Shown here: positions 1-6,278 of the stretch, piece after piece
Numbering within the stretch: position 1 is the stretch's first letter
Layout of the letters: each line of letters opens with the position of its first letter
Assembly (NCBI GenBank): GCA_036522835.1
Contig: DATDFB010000161.1
Location: 1-11,215 of the forward strand
Origin: DATDFB01 sp036522835
Lineage (GTDB): Bacteria > Acidobacteriota > Thermoanaerobaculia > Gp7-AA8
Direction of reading: 5' to 3'
Length of the DNA: 11,215 bases
Made by a program: the position numbers and the translations under genes
The notes under the pieces: model-generated
Seen by the model: the letters and a program-made list of their open reading frames with translations, nothing else
What the model was told of the DNA's origin: nothing
Databases searched by the model: none

Positions 1-162
1 TCGAAGCCGTTTAAGCGCGGGTCCCTTCTGACTTGCCTGCGCTCAGTGGCCGCTGCGGGCTCCCTCCTCAACTATTGGACCGATTTTGGACGATTATTCA
101 CATAGCTTCCTTGAATCCTACCGACTGGCCGCAGCGGTCCAGCCCCTTCGAAGTACCACGAG

Positions 163-180
163 CGGAGCCGAAAGGCTCCG
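163..180 (+). other. Perfect hairpin with GAAA tetraloop upstream of the dioxygenase gene
   Basis: CGGAGCC-GAAA-GGCTCCG is a perfect 7-bp stem closed by a GNRA-type tetraloop. It lies 21 bp before the dioxygenase ATG. No T-tract follows, so it is not a canonical intrinsic terminator. It could end an upstream transcript, act as an operator, or be a structured RNA element. The rest of 1..201 shows only a weak inverted pair (CCGCTGCGG at 50-58 and CCGCAGCGG at 129-137) and no supportable gene. Confidence 0.5.
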
Positions 181-189
181 CAAGTGCTT

Positions 190-195
190 TATGCT
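190..195 (+). promoter_or_regulatory. Possible -10 box giving a leaderless dioxygenase mRNA
   Basis: TATGCT, inside TTTATGCT, ends 6 bp before the ATG at 202, which is the spacing expected if transcription starts at the start codon. No Shine-Dalgarno sequence is visible before that ATG. No convincing -35 box is seen at 17 bp, so this is a weak inference from position and sequence. Confidence 0.3.
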
Positions 196-201
196 GACTT
201 C

Positions 202-1113
202 ATGCACGGCGAGATCGTCGGCGGCGTCCTAGCTCCCCACCCTCCCCACATCGTCTACGGCGAAAATCACTGGCGCAACGAGCCGCGCTCGGAGTGCGGG
301 TGGGAGGTCCTGCGCTGGGGCTACGAGCGTGCCCGCAAGCACTTCCTGGCCAAGAAGCCCGACGTTCTCCTCGTCCACTCGCCGCACTGGCAGACGGTCA
401 TCGGCCACCACTTTCTCGGCGTCCCGGAGTTCCACGGCCTCTCCGTCGACCCGATCTTTCCGAATCTCTTCCGCTTCAACTACGACATCAAAGTCGACGT
501 CGAGCTGGCGGAGCTGATCGCCGAGGAGGGACGCAAGGACGGGCTGATCACGAAGATGATGCGGAACCCGAACTTCCGCGTCGACTACGGCACGATCGTC
601 TCCTGCCACATGATGAATCCGGAGTGGGACATCCCGATCGTCGGAATCTCCTCGAACAACTCGCCCTACTACTTCTCGAACGAGATGGGGCAGGCGCAGA
701 TGATCCGCCTCGGCGAAGCGACGCGGCGGGCGATCGAGCGCAGCGGCCGGCGCGCGGTGCTGCTGGCGTCGAACACGCTCTCGCACCGCCACTTCACGAC
801 CGAGCCGGACATCCCCGAGGACATGTCGCGCGAGCACGTGTACGAGCACTCGGGGTATCTGTGGGACATGAAGGTGATCGACCTGATGCGCACCGGCCGC
901 ACGCGCGAGCTCGTGGCCATCCTCCCCGAGTTCATGGACATGGCCGTGAGCGAAGTCAAAGCCGGCGGTCTGGCCTGGATGCTCTCCGCGCTCGGATTCC
1001 CCGACTACCCCGGCGAGCTTTACGGCTACTGGACGGTGATCGGCACCGGCAACGCCGTCGTGGGGTGGGATCCGCAGCTGAAGGCGGCGGCGACGACGCA
1101 GGGAGCGGCATGA
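202..1113 (+). CDS. LigB-type class III extradiol ring-cleavage dioxygenase
   Basis: Probably a non-haem Fe(II) extradiol dioxygenase of the LigB superfamily (protocatechuate 4,5-dioxygenase beta, 2-aminophenol 1,6-dioxygenase, DODA), which opens catecholic or aminophenolic rings in the cytoplasm. Counting from the ATG at 202, the N-terminal motif APHPPH supplies candidate iron-ligand histidines at about 13 and 16. The motif VHSPHW gives a second histidine at about 62. Near the C-terminus, SEVKAGGLAWML carries Glu at about 251, in the place of the third metal ligand. The length of 303 residues suits the family. An in-frame GTG at 184 would add six residues, but the ATG puts the conserved GEIVGG strand at the very N-terminus, so I prefer 202. 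The stop overlaps the next gene by 4 bp. The substrate cannot be assigned: no ring-hydroxylase, ferredoxin or semialdehyde dehydrogenase gene is nearby. Confidence 0.85.
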   Translation: MHGEIVGGVLAPHPPHIVYGENHWRNEPRSECGWEVLRWGYERARKHFLAKKPDVLLVHSPHWQTVIGHHFLGVPEFHGLSVDPIFPNLFRFNYDIKVDVELAELIAEEGRKDGLITKMMRNPNFRVDYGTIVSCHMMNPEWDIPIVGISSNNSPYYFSNEMGQAQMIRLGEATRRAIERSGRRAVLLASNTLSHRHFTTEPDIPEDMSREHVYEHSGYLWDMKVIDLMRTGRTRELVAILPEFMDMAVSEVKAGGLAWMLSALGFPDYPGELYGYWTVIGTGNAVVGWDPQLKAAATTQGAA

Positions 1114-1577
1114 TCGCGGTCGTCGCGCTTCTTCTGGCAACGGCATTTCCTAGCAACAGCAAGACGTCGTGGATGCGCCCAGAGTCGTTCCATCTCGTCA
1201 TCGGCATGAGCCGCGCGGCGGCAGTGAAGGAGCTGGAGTCGAGCGGCTGGAAGCTGAAGCGCGGCGACGACGATGAGCACTGGGTCGTCGATTACACCGA
1301 CGACAAGACGCTGACCCTGCACTTCAACCGCGAGCGCCTGCACTCGGTGCGCTTCGAGCTCTACGCCATCGTCGGGCGGGCGCGCGACGCCTTCACGGAG
1401 GAGAAATCGTTCCTGCTCGAAGCTTTCGGCAAACCCCGCGTGGCCACGAAGTCGGTGCTCGTCTACGACGACCGCCTGCCGAACGTGATGGTGGTGCTCA
1501 ACGACGATCAGAAATCGGCGCTCGGGCAGAAGGGCGTGGGATTGCTCGTGGTGCGGTACTACGACCCGGCGAAATGA
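1110..1577 (+). CDS. Small exported protein of unknown function
   Basis: The product has 155 residues. A hydrophobic N-terminus of about 14 residues (MIAVVALLLATAFP) looks like a signal peptide or anchor, so the protein probably acts outside the cytoplasm. The body contains a GMSRAAAVKELESSGW stretch followed by alternating strands (HWVVDYTDD, TLTLHF, SVRFELY). This pattern of Gly, helix, then beta-hairpins resembles BamE/SmpA-like small folds, but that is only an impression and no family is firmly recognised. The start ATG overlaps the dioxygenase stop (ATGA), with GGGAG just upstream, so translation is probably coupled. Its own stop overlaps the LRR gene in the same way. Function unknown. 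Confidence 0.75.
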   Translation: MIAVVALLLATAFPSNSKTSWMRPESFHLVIGMSRAAAVKELESSGWKLKRGDDDEHWVVDYTDDKTLTLHFNRERLHSVRFELYAIVGRARDAFTEEKSFLLEAFGKPRVATKSVLVYDDRLPNVMVVLNDDQKSALGQKGVGLLVVRYYDPAK

Positions 1578-2128
1578 GCTTGCTACTGTACGAGCAGGGA
1601 CTCACCGAGGTCCCGGCGGACACGTGGCGGCACACCGACGTGCGCGTGCTGGACCTCGGGCACAACAAGATCGCGTTCATCCCAGACGCGATCGGCGATC
1701 TCATGCACCTCGATTTCCTTTATCTGCATGACAACGAGCTGGCGACGGTGCCGGACACGCTGCGCAACTTGCGCAAGCTGCGCTATCTCAACATCAGCGA
1801 GAACCGCCTGACGACGTTTCCGATCATCGAATCGCTGATCGAGCTGCGCGCGACGGACAACGAGATCGCCGCGCTGCCCGAGGGGATCGGCGCGCTCGCG
1901 AAACTGCGCGAGCTGCACCTGCGCAACAACAAGCTGACGACGCTGCCGCACTCGATCGGCGAGCTGCAATCGCTGCGGCAGCTCGACCTGCGCGGCAATC
2001 CCCTCACGCAGTTGCCGGAGTCGCTGCTCGCGCTGCCGCGCCTGGAGAAAGTGGACGTGCGGTGGGTGACGATCGACGACCGCGTGCTCGATCGGCTCGA
2101 AGCGCGCGGCTGTCTGGTTTACCGCTGA
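1574..2128 (+). CDS. Leucine-rich-repeat protein
   Basis: The protein has 184 residues, of which about 20-160 are leucine-rich repeats of 21-23 residues with the consensus LxxLxLxxNxLxxLP. Examples are VRVLDLGHNKIAFIP, LDFLYLHDNELATVP, LRYLNISENRLTTFP, LRELHLRNNKLTTLP and LRQLDLRGNPLTQLP. Roughly seven repeats would form a short solenoid used for protein binding. There is no signal peptide, membrane segment or fused enzymatic domain, so the protein is probably cytoplasmic with an unknown partner. The last residues, RLEARGCLVYR, are repeated nearly exactly beyond the downstream heptamer palindrome. The start overlaps the previous stop by 4 bp. No Shine-Dalgarno sequence is obvious, so translation probably depends on coupling. 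Confidence 0.9.
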   Translation: MSLLLYEQGLTEVPADTWRHTDVRVLDLGHNKIAFIPDAIGDLMHLDFLYLHDNELATVPDTLRNLRKLRYLNISENRLTTFPIIESLIELRATDNEIAALPEGIGALAKLRELHLRNNKLTTLPHSIGELQSLRQLDLRGNPLTQLPESLLALPRLEKVDVRWVTIDDRVLDRLEARGCLVYR

Positions 2129-2137
2129 AGGGCCGTA

Positions 2138-2262
2138 GTTCTTGGTTCTTGGTTCTTGGTTCTTGGTTCTCAGTTGTTAGTTTGCCTTCGGCCGCAAACC
2201 AAGAACTAAGAACCAAGAACCAAGAACTAAGAACCAAGAACCAAGAACTAAGAACCAACAAC
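2138..2262. repeat. Heptamer-repeat palindrome 1 (GTTCTTG arms)
   Basis: The left arm (2138-2179) is six heptamers: four perfect GTTCTTG, then GTTCTCA and GTTGTTA. The right arm (2200-2262) is nine heptamers in the opposite orientation. They are arranged as three 21-bp units of CAAGAAC-TAAGAAC-CAAGAAC, and the last heptamer is altered to CAACAAC. Between the arms lies GTTTGC-CTTCGGCC-GCAAAC. Pairing 2138-2185 with 2194-2241 matches at 44 of 48 positions by my count, so DNA or RNA could form a very long hairpin. It sits between convergent genes and could act as a bidirectional terminator, though there is no T-tract. Open frames across it give repetitive SWFLVL-type peptides that are not real proteins. 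Confidence 0.9.
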
Positions 2263-2263
2263 G

Positions 2264-2308
2264 ATGAACGGCCGGCTCGACGCGCGCGGCTGCCTGGCTT
2301 ACCGCTAA
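2264..2308 (+). pseudogene. Remnant copy of the LRR gene 3' end
   Basis: Bases 2273-2308 match 2093-2128, the final 36 bp of the LRR gene, at 32 of 36 positions, with a displacement of exactly 180 bp. The copy keeps the reading frame: RLDARGCLAYR then TAA, against RLEARGCLVYR then TGA. An ATG at 2264 gives a 14-codon frame, probably not a functional gene. The copy overlaps the stop codon (2305-2307) of the convergent beta-propeller gene. It looks like what remains of a duplicated LRR gene or of a rearrangement at the heptamer array. Confidence 0.7.
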
Positions 2309-4212
2309 TTCGTCGCCCCGCCCGCCACCGCCGCGTTCGCGGTCTTCGCCGCCTCGTACTTCGTCGACTTCCCTTCGAAGACGAACACGCCTTCGCCGAG
2401 GGTGCCGACGTAGAGGCGGTCGCTCTCGAAGGGGTCGAGCGCGATCGACGTCACCTCCGCGGTGCGCGACGGCAGCGGGAAGGCGCGCCACTCGTTCTGG
2501 CTCGGCTCGCTGACGAGCAATTCGCGCTGCTGGCGCGAGGTCAGGAAGACGAACTCGTTCGCGCTGCGGTTGCCGCTGTACACCGACGCGAACTGCGCGT
2601 CCGGCGCCTCGGCGTCGTGCCACTTGCGGCTCGCGTCGATGATGCCGCCCTTCACGCCGGCCTTTCCGGCGACGTAGACGAACTGCTGCCCGCTATCGAA
2701 GCGGAGGGCGAGCGTGCCGCCCTTCGCGGGCGCGCCGTCGATCGGCCACCATTGCCGGCCGTCGAACACCTGCAAGCCCGCCGAAGTCAGTGCAAACAGC
2801 GCGCGCTTCTCGCCGAGGAAGCCGAGGGCGATGTCGACCGTGCGGGAATCGGCGTCGGCGAGGCGGTCCCAGCTCTTGCCGCCGTCCTTGCTCGTGAACA
2901 CGCCTTCCGACGTCGCCGCGAAGTAGCGCTGCGCGTTGTAGCGGAGCACCTTGTCGACGCGCAACGGCCTGTTCACCGGCGCGCTCTGCGTCCACTCCGT
3001 GCCGTCGGCGCTGAGGTAGAACCCCTTCTCCGTCCCCGCCACGAAGCCCTCCGCCGTCACCACGAGCGAGAGCACCGGCGGCACCGGCGAGGTGCTGAGC
3101 TTCCGCCACGTCTGCGCGGCGTCGTCGGAGACGTAGATGCCGGTCGACGAGCCGCCGAAGACGACCGAGGCGTAGACGCGCTTCGGCCGCGCGGGATCGG
3201 CGGCGATCGACGTGATCGTCAGGTTGCGCAGCCCGTCGCACGAGCGCGCGAACGTCTTCCCGTCATCGTCGGAGACGTAAATTCCGTCGCCTTCAATGCC
3301 GAGGACGATGCGGTGCGGCCGCTGCGGATGGAGGGCGATGTTGTTGACCACGAGCGACTCGTCGGAGACCCGATACCAGTTCTTGCCCCGGTCGTGCGAG
3401 CGATAGAGACCGGCGACCGAGCCGGCGTAGACGGTCGTGCGGTCGCAGGGATCGACTTCGACGTCGTGGATGCGGCGGTTGTCGAAGCCGTCGCGGTAGC
3501 GCGTCCAGAGGTCGCCGCGGTTGATGGTGTTGTAGACCCAGCCGCACGTCGCCACCCAGACGTCGTCGGGATTTGCCGGATCGATGGTGATGGCGAACAT
3601 GTCGGTGTCGAGCACCATGCCGCCGTTGATCAGCTTCCAGCTCTTGCCGCCGTCGTCGGTGCGGATGCCCTGGCGCCACGTGCCGACGTAGATGCGGTCG
3701 TGCGTGCGGGGGTCGATGGCCAGCGACTCGACGTTGATCTGATCGGAGATCTTCTCCCACGTCCGCCCGGAGCTCGTGCTGCGGTAGACGCCGGTGAGGC
3801 CGCCGACGACGACGAAGTTCGCGTCGCGCGGGTCGATGGCGATGGCGCGGACGGAAAAGTCCTCGAGCCCCTCGTCGCGGCGCGACCAGGTGCGCCCGCC
3901 GTCCGAGGAGACGGCGATGACGCCGCCGCCCCACAGACCCCAGCAGGCGGCCCAGAGGCGGCCGTCGCGGTCGATGACGAGGTTGTCGACGATGTGGCCG
4001 GGGAACTCGACGCTGATGCGCGGGTTTGTCCAGGTGCGGGCGCCATCGTGCGAGACGTAGACCTCGCCGCCGGACGTGCCGAGGTAGAGGGTGTCGGGGT
4101 CCGACGGATCGATGATGAGCGCGCGGACGTCCGCGCCGAAGAGCTTCGCCCGGTGCCACTCGGCGGACAAAGGCGCCGCGACGAGAATCAGGAGAATCAG
4201 AAGTTTACGCAT
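2305..4212 (-). CDS. Secreted Asp-box (BNR/sialidase-like) beta-propeller protein
   Basis: The product has about 635 residues. MRKLLILLILVAAPLSA is a clear signal peptide, with likely cleavage after residue 17, so the protein is exported. The mature part holds about ten Asp-box motifs of the form S-x-D-x-G-x-T-W, including SHDGARTW, SSDGGRTW, TDDGGKSW, SHDRGKNW, SDDDGKTF and SKDGGKSW. They alternate with IDPxDPxxxYxGT strands. This is the pattern of the VPS10/YCF48/WD40-BNR propeller group, probably two propellers. No sialidase catalytic set was recognised, so a binding or scaffold role is more likely than hydrolysis. An in-frame GTG at 4218 would add two residues; the ATG at 4212 is preferred, although no clear ribosome site precedes it. 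The gene runs towards the LRR gene, and its stop lies inside the LRR-tail remnant. Confidence 0.85.
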   Translation of the reverse strand: MRKLLILLILVAAPLSAEWHRAKLFGADVRALIIDPSDPDTLYLGTSGGEVYVSHDGARTWTNPRISVEFPGHIVDNLVIDRDGRLWAACWGLWGGGVIAVSSDGGRTWSRRDEGLEDFSVRAIAIDPRDANFVVVGGLTGVYRSTSSGRTWEKISDQINVESLAIDPRTHDRIYVGTWRQGIRTDDGGKSWKLINGGMVLDTDMFAITIDPANPDDVWVATCGWVYNTINRGDLWTRYRDGFDNRRIHDVEVDPCDRTTVYAGSVAGLYRSHDRGKNWYRVSDESLVVNNIALHPQRPHRIVLGIEGDGIYVSDDDGKTFARSCDGLRNLTITSIAADPARPKRVYASVVFGGSSTGIYVSDDAAQTWRKLSTSPVPPVLSLVVTAEGFVAGTEKGFYLSADGTEWTQSAPVNRPLRVDKVLRYNAQRYFAATSEGVFTSKDGGKSWDRLADADSRTVDIALGFLGEKRALFALTSAGLQVFDGRQWWPIDGAPAKGGTLALRFDSGQQFVYVAGKAGVKGGIIDASRKWHDAEAPDAQFASVYSGNRSANEFVFLTSRQQRELLVSEPSQNEWRAFPLPSRTAEVTSIALDPFESDRLYVGTLGEGVFVFEGKSTKYEAAKTANAAVAGGATN

Positions 4213-4230
4213 CGACACTCGTTTGACGAG

Positions 4231-4236
4231 ATTTTA
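4231..4236 (-). promoter_or_regulatory. Possible -10 box for the beta-propeller gene
   Basis: Read on the minus strand this is TAAAAT, 18 bp before the ATG at 4212. The bases between contain a small hairpin, CTCGT-CAA-ACGAG (4218-4230). No good -35 hexamer is seen. The expected leader is very short and lacks a Shine-Dalgarno sequence. Weak call. Confidence 0.25.
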
Positions 4237-4281
4237 CCTGAGTGCTCCGAAGCAACATCGCGGCCATGTGCCGGCGCTGTC

Positions 4282-4311
4282 AGAGCGGCGGCGTGGCCGC
4301 CGCACTCCATA
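4282..4311. repeat. REP-like hairpin repeat, intergenic copy
   Basis: GCGGCGGC-GTG-GCCGCCGC is a perfect 8-bp inverted repeat (4285-4303) in the divergent gap between the beta-propeller gene and galU. Including its flanks, 4282-4311 matches 9700-9729 inside the permease gene at 27 of 30 positions. This is consistent with a small dispersed palindromic repeat family. Its place between divergent genes also allows a regulatory role. Confidence 0.5.
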
Positions 4312-4314
4312 CGT

Positions 4315-4320
4315 TATGCT
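4315..4320 (+). promoter_or_regulatory. Possible -10 box for galU
   Basis: TATGCT, within GTTATGCT, ends 10 bp before the galU ATG at 4331. It matches the hexamer seen just before the dioxygenase gene. No Shine-Dalgarno sequence lies between it and the ATG, so a leader of only a few bases is possible. No convincing -35 box. Weak call. Confidence 0.25.
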
Positions 4321-4330
4321 ACGCGCCGCG

Positions 4331-5254
4331 ATGCCCCTTCGTACTTGTGTCTTTCCCTGCGCCGGCTTCGGCACGCGTTTCTTCCCCGCCACGAAGGTCA
4401 TTCCGAAGGAGATGCTGCCGCTGGTCGACAAGCCGATCCTGCAGTACGGGATCGAGGAGGCGCTCGGCTCGGGGCTGGACAAGCTGATCATCGTGACGTC
4501 GAAGGGGAAGGACGCCATCCTCGACCACTTCGACCGCACCTCGGAGCTGGAACGCTCCCTGCGCGAGCGCGGCAAGCTCGATCTCCTCGCAGAGGTCGAC
4601 GTCGTCAGCCGGATGACGGACCTCATCGCCGTCCGCCAAAAGGATGCCCTCGGCCTCGGCCACGCCGTACTGCAGGCGAAAGATGCCGTCGGCAATGAGC
4701 CGTTCGCGGTCGTGCTGCCGGACGACGTCATCCTCTCCGAGGAACCGTGCCTTCTGCAGATGCGGCGCGTCTTCGAGCAGTACCACGCGCCCGTGATCGC
4801 GCTCATGGAAGTATCGGCCGAGGAGACCTCGCGCTACGGCGTGGTGGCGGGCGAGCTCGCCGGCGAACGGCTCTTCAAAGTGCGCGACATGGTGGAGAAA
4901 CCGAAAGCCAATCCGCCGTCGCACTTCGCCATCATCGGACGCTACATCCTCCCGCCGGAGATCTTCCCGATCCTCGAGACGACCGATCGCGGCGCCGGCG
5001 GCGAGATCCAACTCACCGACGCGTTGCGAGGCCTGGTGCAGTCGAACGGCGGCTTCTACGGCTACATCTTCGAGGGAAAGCGCTACGACGCCGGCGAAAA
5101 GCTCGGGTATCTCAAAGCGACAGTCGATTACGCGCTGAAGAACGACGTGCTCGGCGAGGACTTCGCCGACTACCTCCGCGTCGCGCTGGAGAAACATGGA
5201 GAAGCGGATCGACATCCTCGACCTGCCACCCGCGGTGCGGGAGCTCGTCGGTGA
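4331..5254 (+). CDS. galU: UTP--glucose-1-phosphate uridylyltransferase
   Basis: Makes UDP-glucose from UTP and glucose-1-phosphate in the cytoplasm, supplying surface polysaccharide, lipopolysaccharide and glycogen-type pathways. The nucleotide-binding signature lies at residues 10-35 (CAGFGTRFFPATK, then IPKEMLPLVDKP). It is followed by QYGIEEA, by LGLGHAVLQAK, by VVLPDDV as the UTP/metal site region, by VEKPK, by the sugar-site stretch GGEIQLTDAL and by KRYDAGEKLGYLKA. The length of 307 residues fits bacterial GalU. The ATG at 4331 places the first beta-strand correctly; an in-frame ATG at 4316 is less likely because it overlaps a -10-like TATGCT. The conserved part ends near VALEK. The last 20 or so residues (GEADRHPRPATRGAGARR) are an Arg-rich extension read in a different frame from the antitoxin gene that overlaps it by 59 bp. 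Confidence 0.95.
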   Translation: MPLRTCVFPCAGFGTRFFPATKVIPKEMLPLVDKPILQYGIEEALGSGLDKLIIVTSKGKDAILDHFDRTSELERSLRERGKLDLLAEVDVVSRMTDLIAVRQKDALGLGHAVLQAKDAVGNEPFAVVLPDDVILSEEPCLLQMRRVFEQYHAPVIALMEVSAEETSRYGVVAGELAGERLFKVRDMVEKPKANPPSHFAIIGRYILPPEIFPILETTDRGAGGEIQLTDALRGLVQSNGGFYGYIFEGKRYDAGEKLGYLKATVDYALKNDVLGEDFADYLRVALEKHGEADRHPRPATRGAGARR

Positions 5255-5450
5255 ATGCGAGCTAACCGGGCGCCGGACGCTGTTCACGCGGAACGGGCGG
5301 GCGGTGGTGGCGCTGGTCTCGCACGACGAATGGCTGGCGCTGCGCGAGACCCTCGACATTGCGAACGACGAAGCCCTGCGCGCGCAGCTCGCGCAGGGGG
5401 AGGCCGAGGCCCAGCGCGGCGCGGTGATGGAGGTCGAAGATCTGGAATGA
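5196..5450 (+). CDS. Phd/YefM-family antitoxin
   Basis: The antitoxin has 84 residues. It carries the Phd/YefM pattern of an N-terminal DNA-binding fold with FTRNGRAVVALVSHDEWLALRETL at about residues 30-53. An acidic helical tail (LRAQLAQGEAEAQRGAVMEVEDLE) follows, which would wrap the partner toxin. Such antitoxins neutralise a RelE/ParE/Doc-type toxin and usually repress their own operon. A GGAG stands just before the ATG, inside the galU coding region. The 59-bp overlap with galU is unusually long. The end overlaps an ATG at 5447 (ATGA), where the toxin would be expected to start. No separate promoter is visible, so it is probably cotranscribed with galU. Confidence 0.85.
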   Translation: MEKRIDILDLPPAVRELVGECELTGRRTLFTRNGRAVVALVSHDEWLALRETLDIANDEALRAQLAQGEAEAQRGAVMEVEDLE

Positions 5451-5688
5451 CCGCCTGAGGATCGCCGAGCGCGTCGCCGCCGACTGGAGCGCGCTCATCC
5501 CCGACGAGCGGGCCATGGCCATGCGCGCGCTCGAGGCCATCGACGAGGATCCGATCGCCGGCGCGCCGCTCTTCGAGCCGCTGCGCGGCCTCTGGTCGTA
5601 CCGCGCGGAGCATCTGCGCATCGTCTACCGCATCGTGGCCGAGGCGCGGTTCGTCGTCGTATTGAGCATCGGGCGGGCGGCGCCGTGA
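5447..5688 (+). CDS. RelE/ParE-family toxin, apparently frameshifted at its start
   Basis: The frame ending at 5688 encodes RIAERVAADWSALI, then MAMRALEAIDEDP, PLFEPLRGLWSYR, LRIVYRIVAEARFVVVLSIGRAAP. This is the RelE/ParE fold pattern: two helices, then a strand series with LRGLWxYR and the LRIVYRI core. Toxins of this kind cleave ribosome-bound mRNA or poison gyrase. The expected coupled start, ATG at 5447, meets TGA after three codons (M-T-A-stop). The toxin frame is open from about 5430 but has no ATG, GTG or TTG before 5515. One extra C after GCC would join the ATG to the toxin frame (M-T-A-L-R-I-A-E-R). The span of 242 bp is likewise one base short of whole codons. Either the toxin is inactivated, translation slips -1, a rare start such as CTG is used, or the sequence has an error. 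The stop overlaps the maf GTG by 4 bp. Confidence 0.6.
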
Positions 5689-6269
5689 CGCTGATTCTGG
5701 CTTCGGGGTCGCCGCGACGGCGCGAGCTTCTCGCGTCGATCGGCATCGACTTCGAAATCATCAAGAGCGACGTCCCCGAGGTGCGGGCGGCGGGGGAGTC
5801 GCCGGAGGAGTACGTGGCGCGGCTCTCGCGCGAAAAGGCCGCCGCCGTCGCGCAGCAGCATCCCGGCCGCTGGATCGTCGCCGCCGACACGACCGTCTAC
5901 CTCGGCGACGAGCTCCTCGAGAAGCCCGCCGACGTCGACGACGCCCGGCGCATGCTCGCCACCATCGCCGGGCGCACCCACACCGTCTACACCGCCGTCA
6001 CCGTCATGAACGCCGCGCGCGGCTACGGCGATACGCGCATTGCCGAGACGGAGGTGCGGATGGCGGCCATGACGCCGCGCGAGATCGACTGGTACGCGAA
6101 GAGCGGCGAAGGGCTCGACAAGGCCGGCGCGTATGCTGCGCAGGGCATCGGGGCCATGTTCATCGACTCCATTCACGGCAGCTACACCAACGTCGTCGGC
6201 CTGCCCCTTGCTCTGCTCGTCAGGATGCTCGAGCGCGCCGGCATTGACCCGCTGAGCGCCGGGGGGTAG
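5685..6269 (+). CDS. maf: Maf-family nucleoside triphosphate pyrophosphatase
   Basis: Hydrolyses non-canonical or surplus nucleoside triphosphates to monophosphate and pyrophosphate in the cytoplasm. The Maf family includes dTTP/UTP pyrophosphatases (YhdE type) and has been linked to cell-division control. The protein has 194 residues. It carries LASGSPRRRELL at residues 5-16, VAADTTV with the probable catalytic Asp at 68, LEKP at 78-81, GRTHTVYTAV in the middle and KAGAYAAQGIGAMFI, then GSYTNVVGLPL near the end. The last set is typical of the dTTP/UTP group. The GTG start overlaps the toxin stop (GTGA) and places the first strand TLILASGSPRR exactly at the N-terminus. The next gene begins 9 bp after the stop. 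Confidence 0.92.
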   Translation: MTLILASGSPRRRELLASIGIDFEIIKSDVPEVRAAGESPEEYVARLSREKAAAVAQQHPGRWIVAADTTVYLGDELLEKPADVDDARRMLATIAGRTHTVYTAVTVMNAARGYGDTRIAETEVRMAAMTPREIDWYAKSGEGLDKAGAYAAQGIGAMFIDSIHGSYTNVVGLPLALLVRMLERAGIDPLSAGG

Positions 6270-6278
6270 AAACGCATC

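Noticed and set aside
75..104. Promoter with TTGGAC at 75-80 or 86-91
   Set aside because: No matching -10 hexamer occurs at 16-18 bp from either copy.
2138..2262. CRISPR array
   Set aside because: Units are contiguous 7-bp repeats without unique spacers, and the arms are inverted. No cas genes are present.
2093..2308. Target-site duplication of an insertion sequence
   Set aside because: The 36-bp copies are longer than usual target duplications and have diverged at four sites. The 144 bp between them encode no transposase.
2062..4698. 878-codon plus-strand frame running through the heptamer array and opposite the propeller gene
   Set aside because: It begins inside the LRR gene, crosses the array as SWFLVL-like repeats, then mirrors the propeller gene and overlaps galU out of frame. 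The minus-strand propeller with signal peptide and Asp boxes is the real gene.
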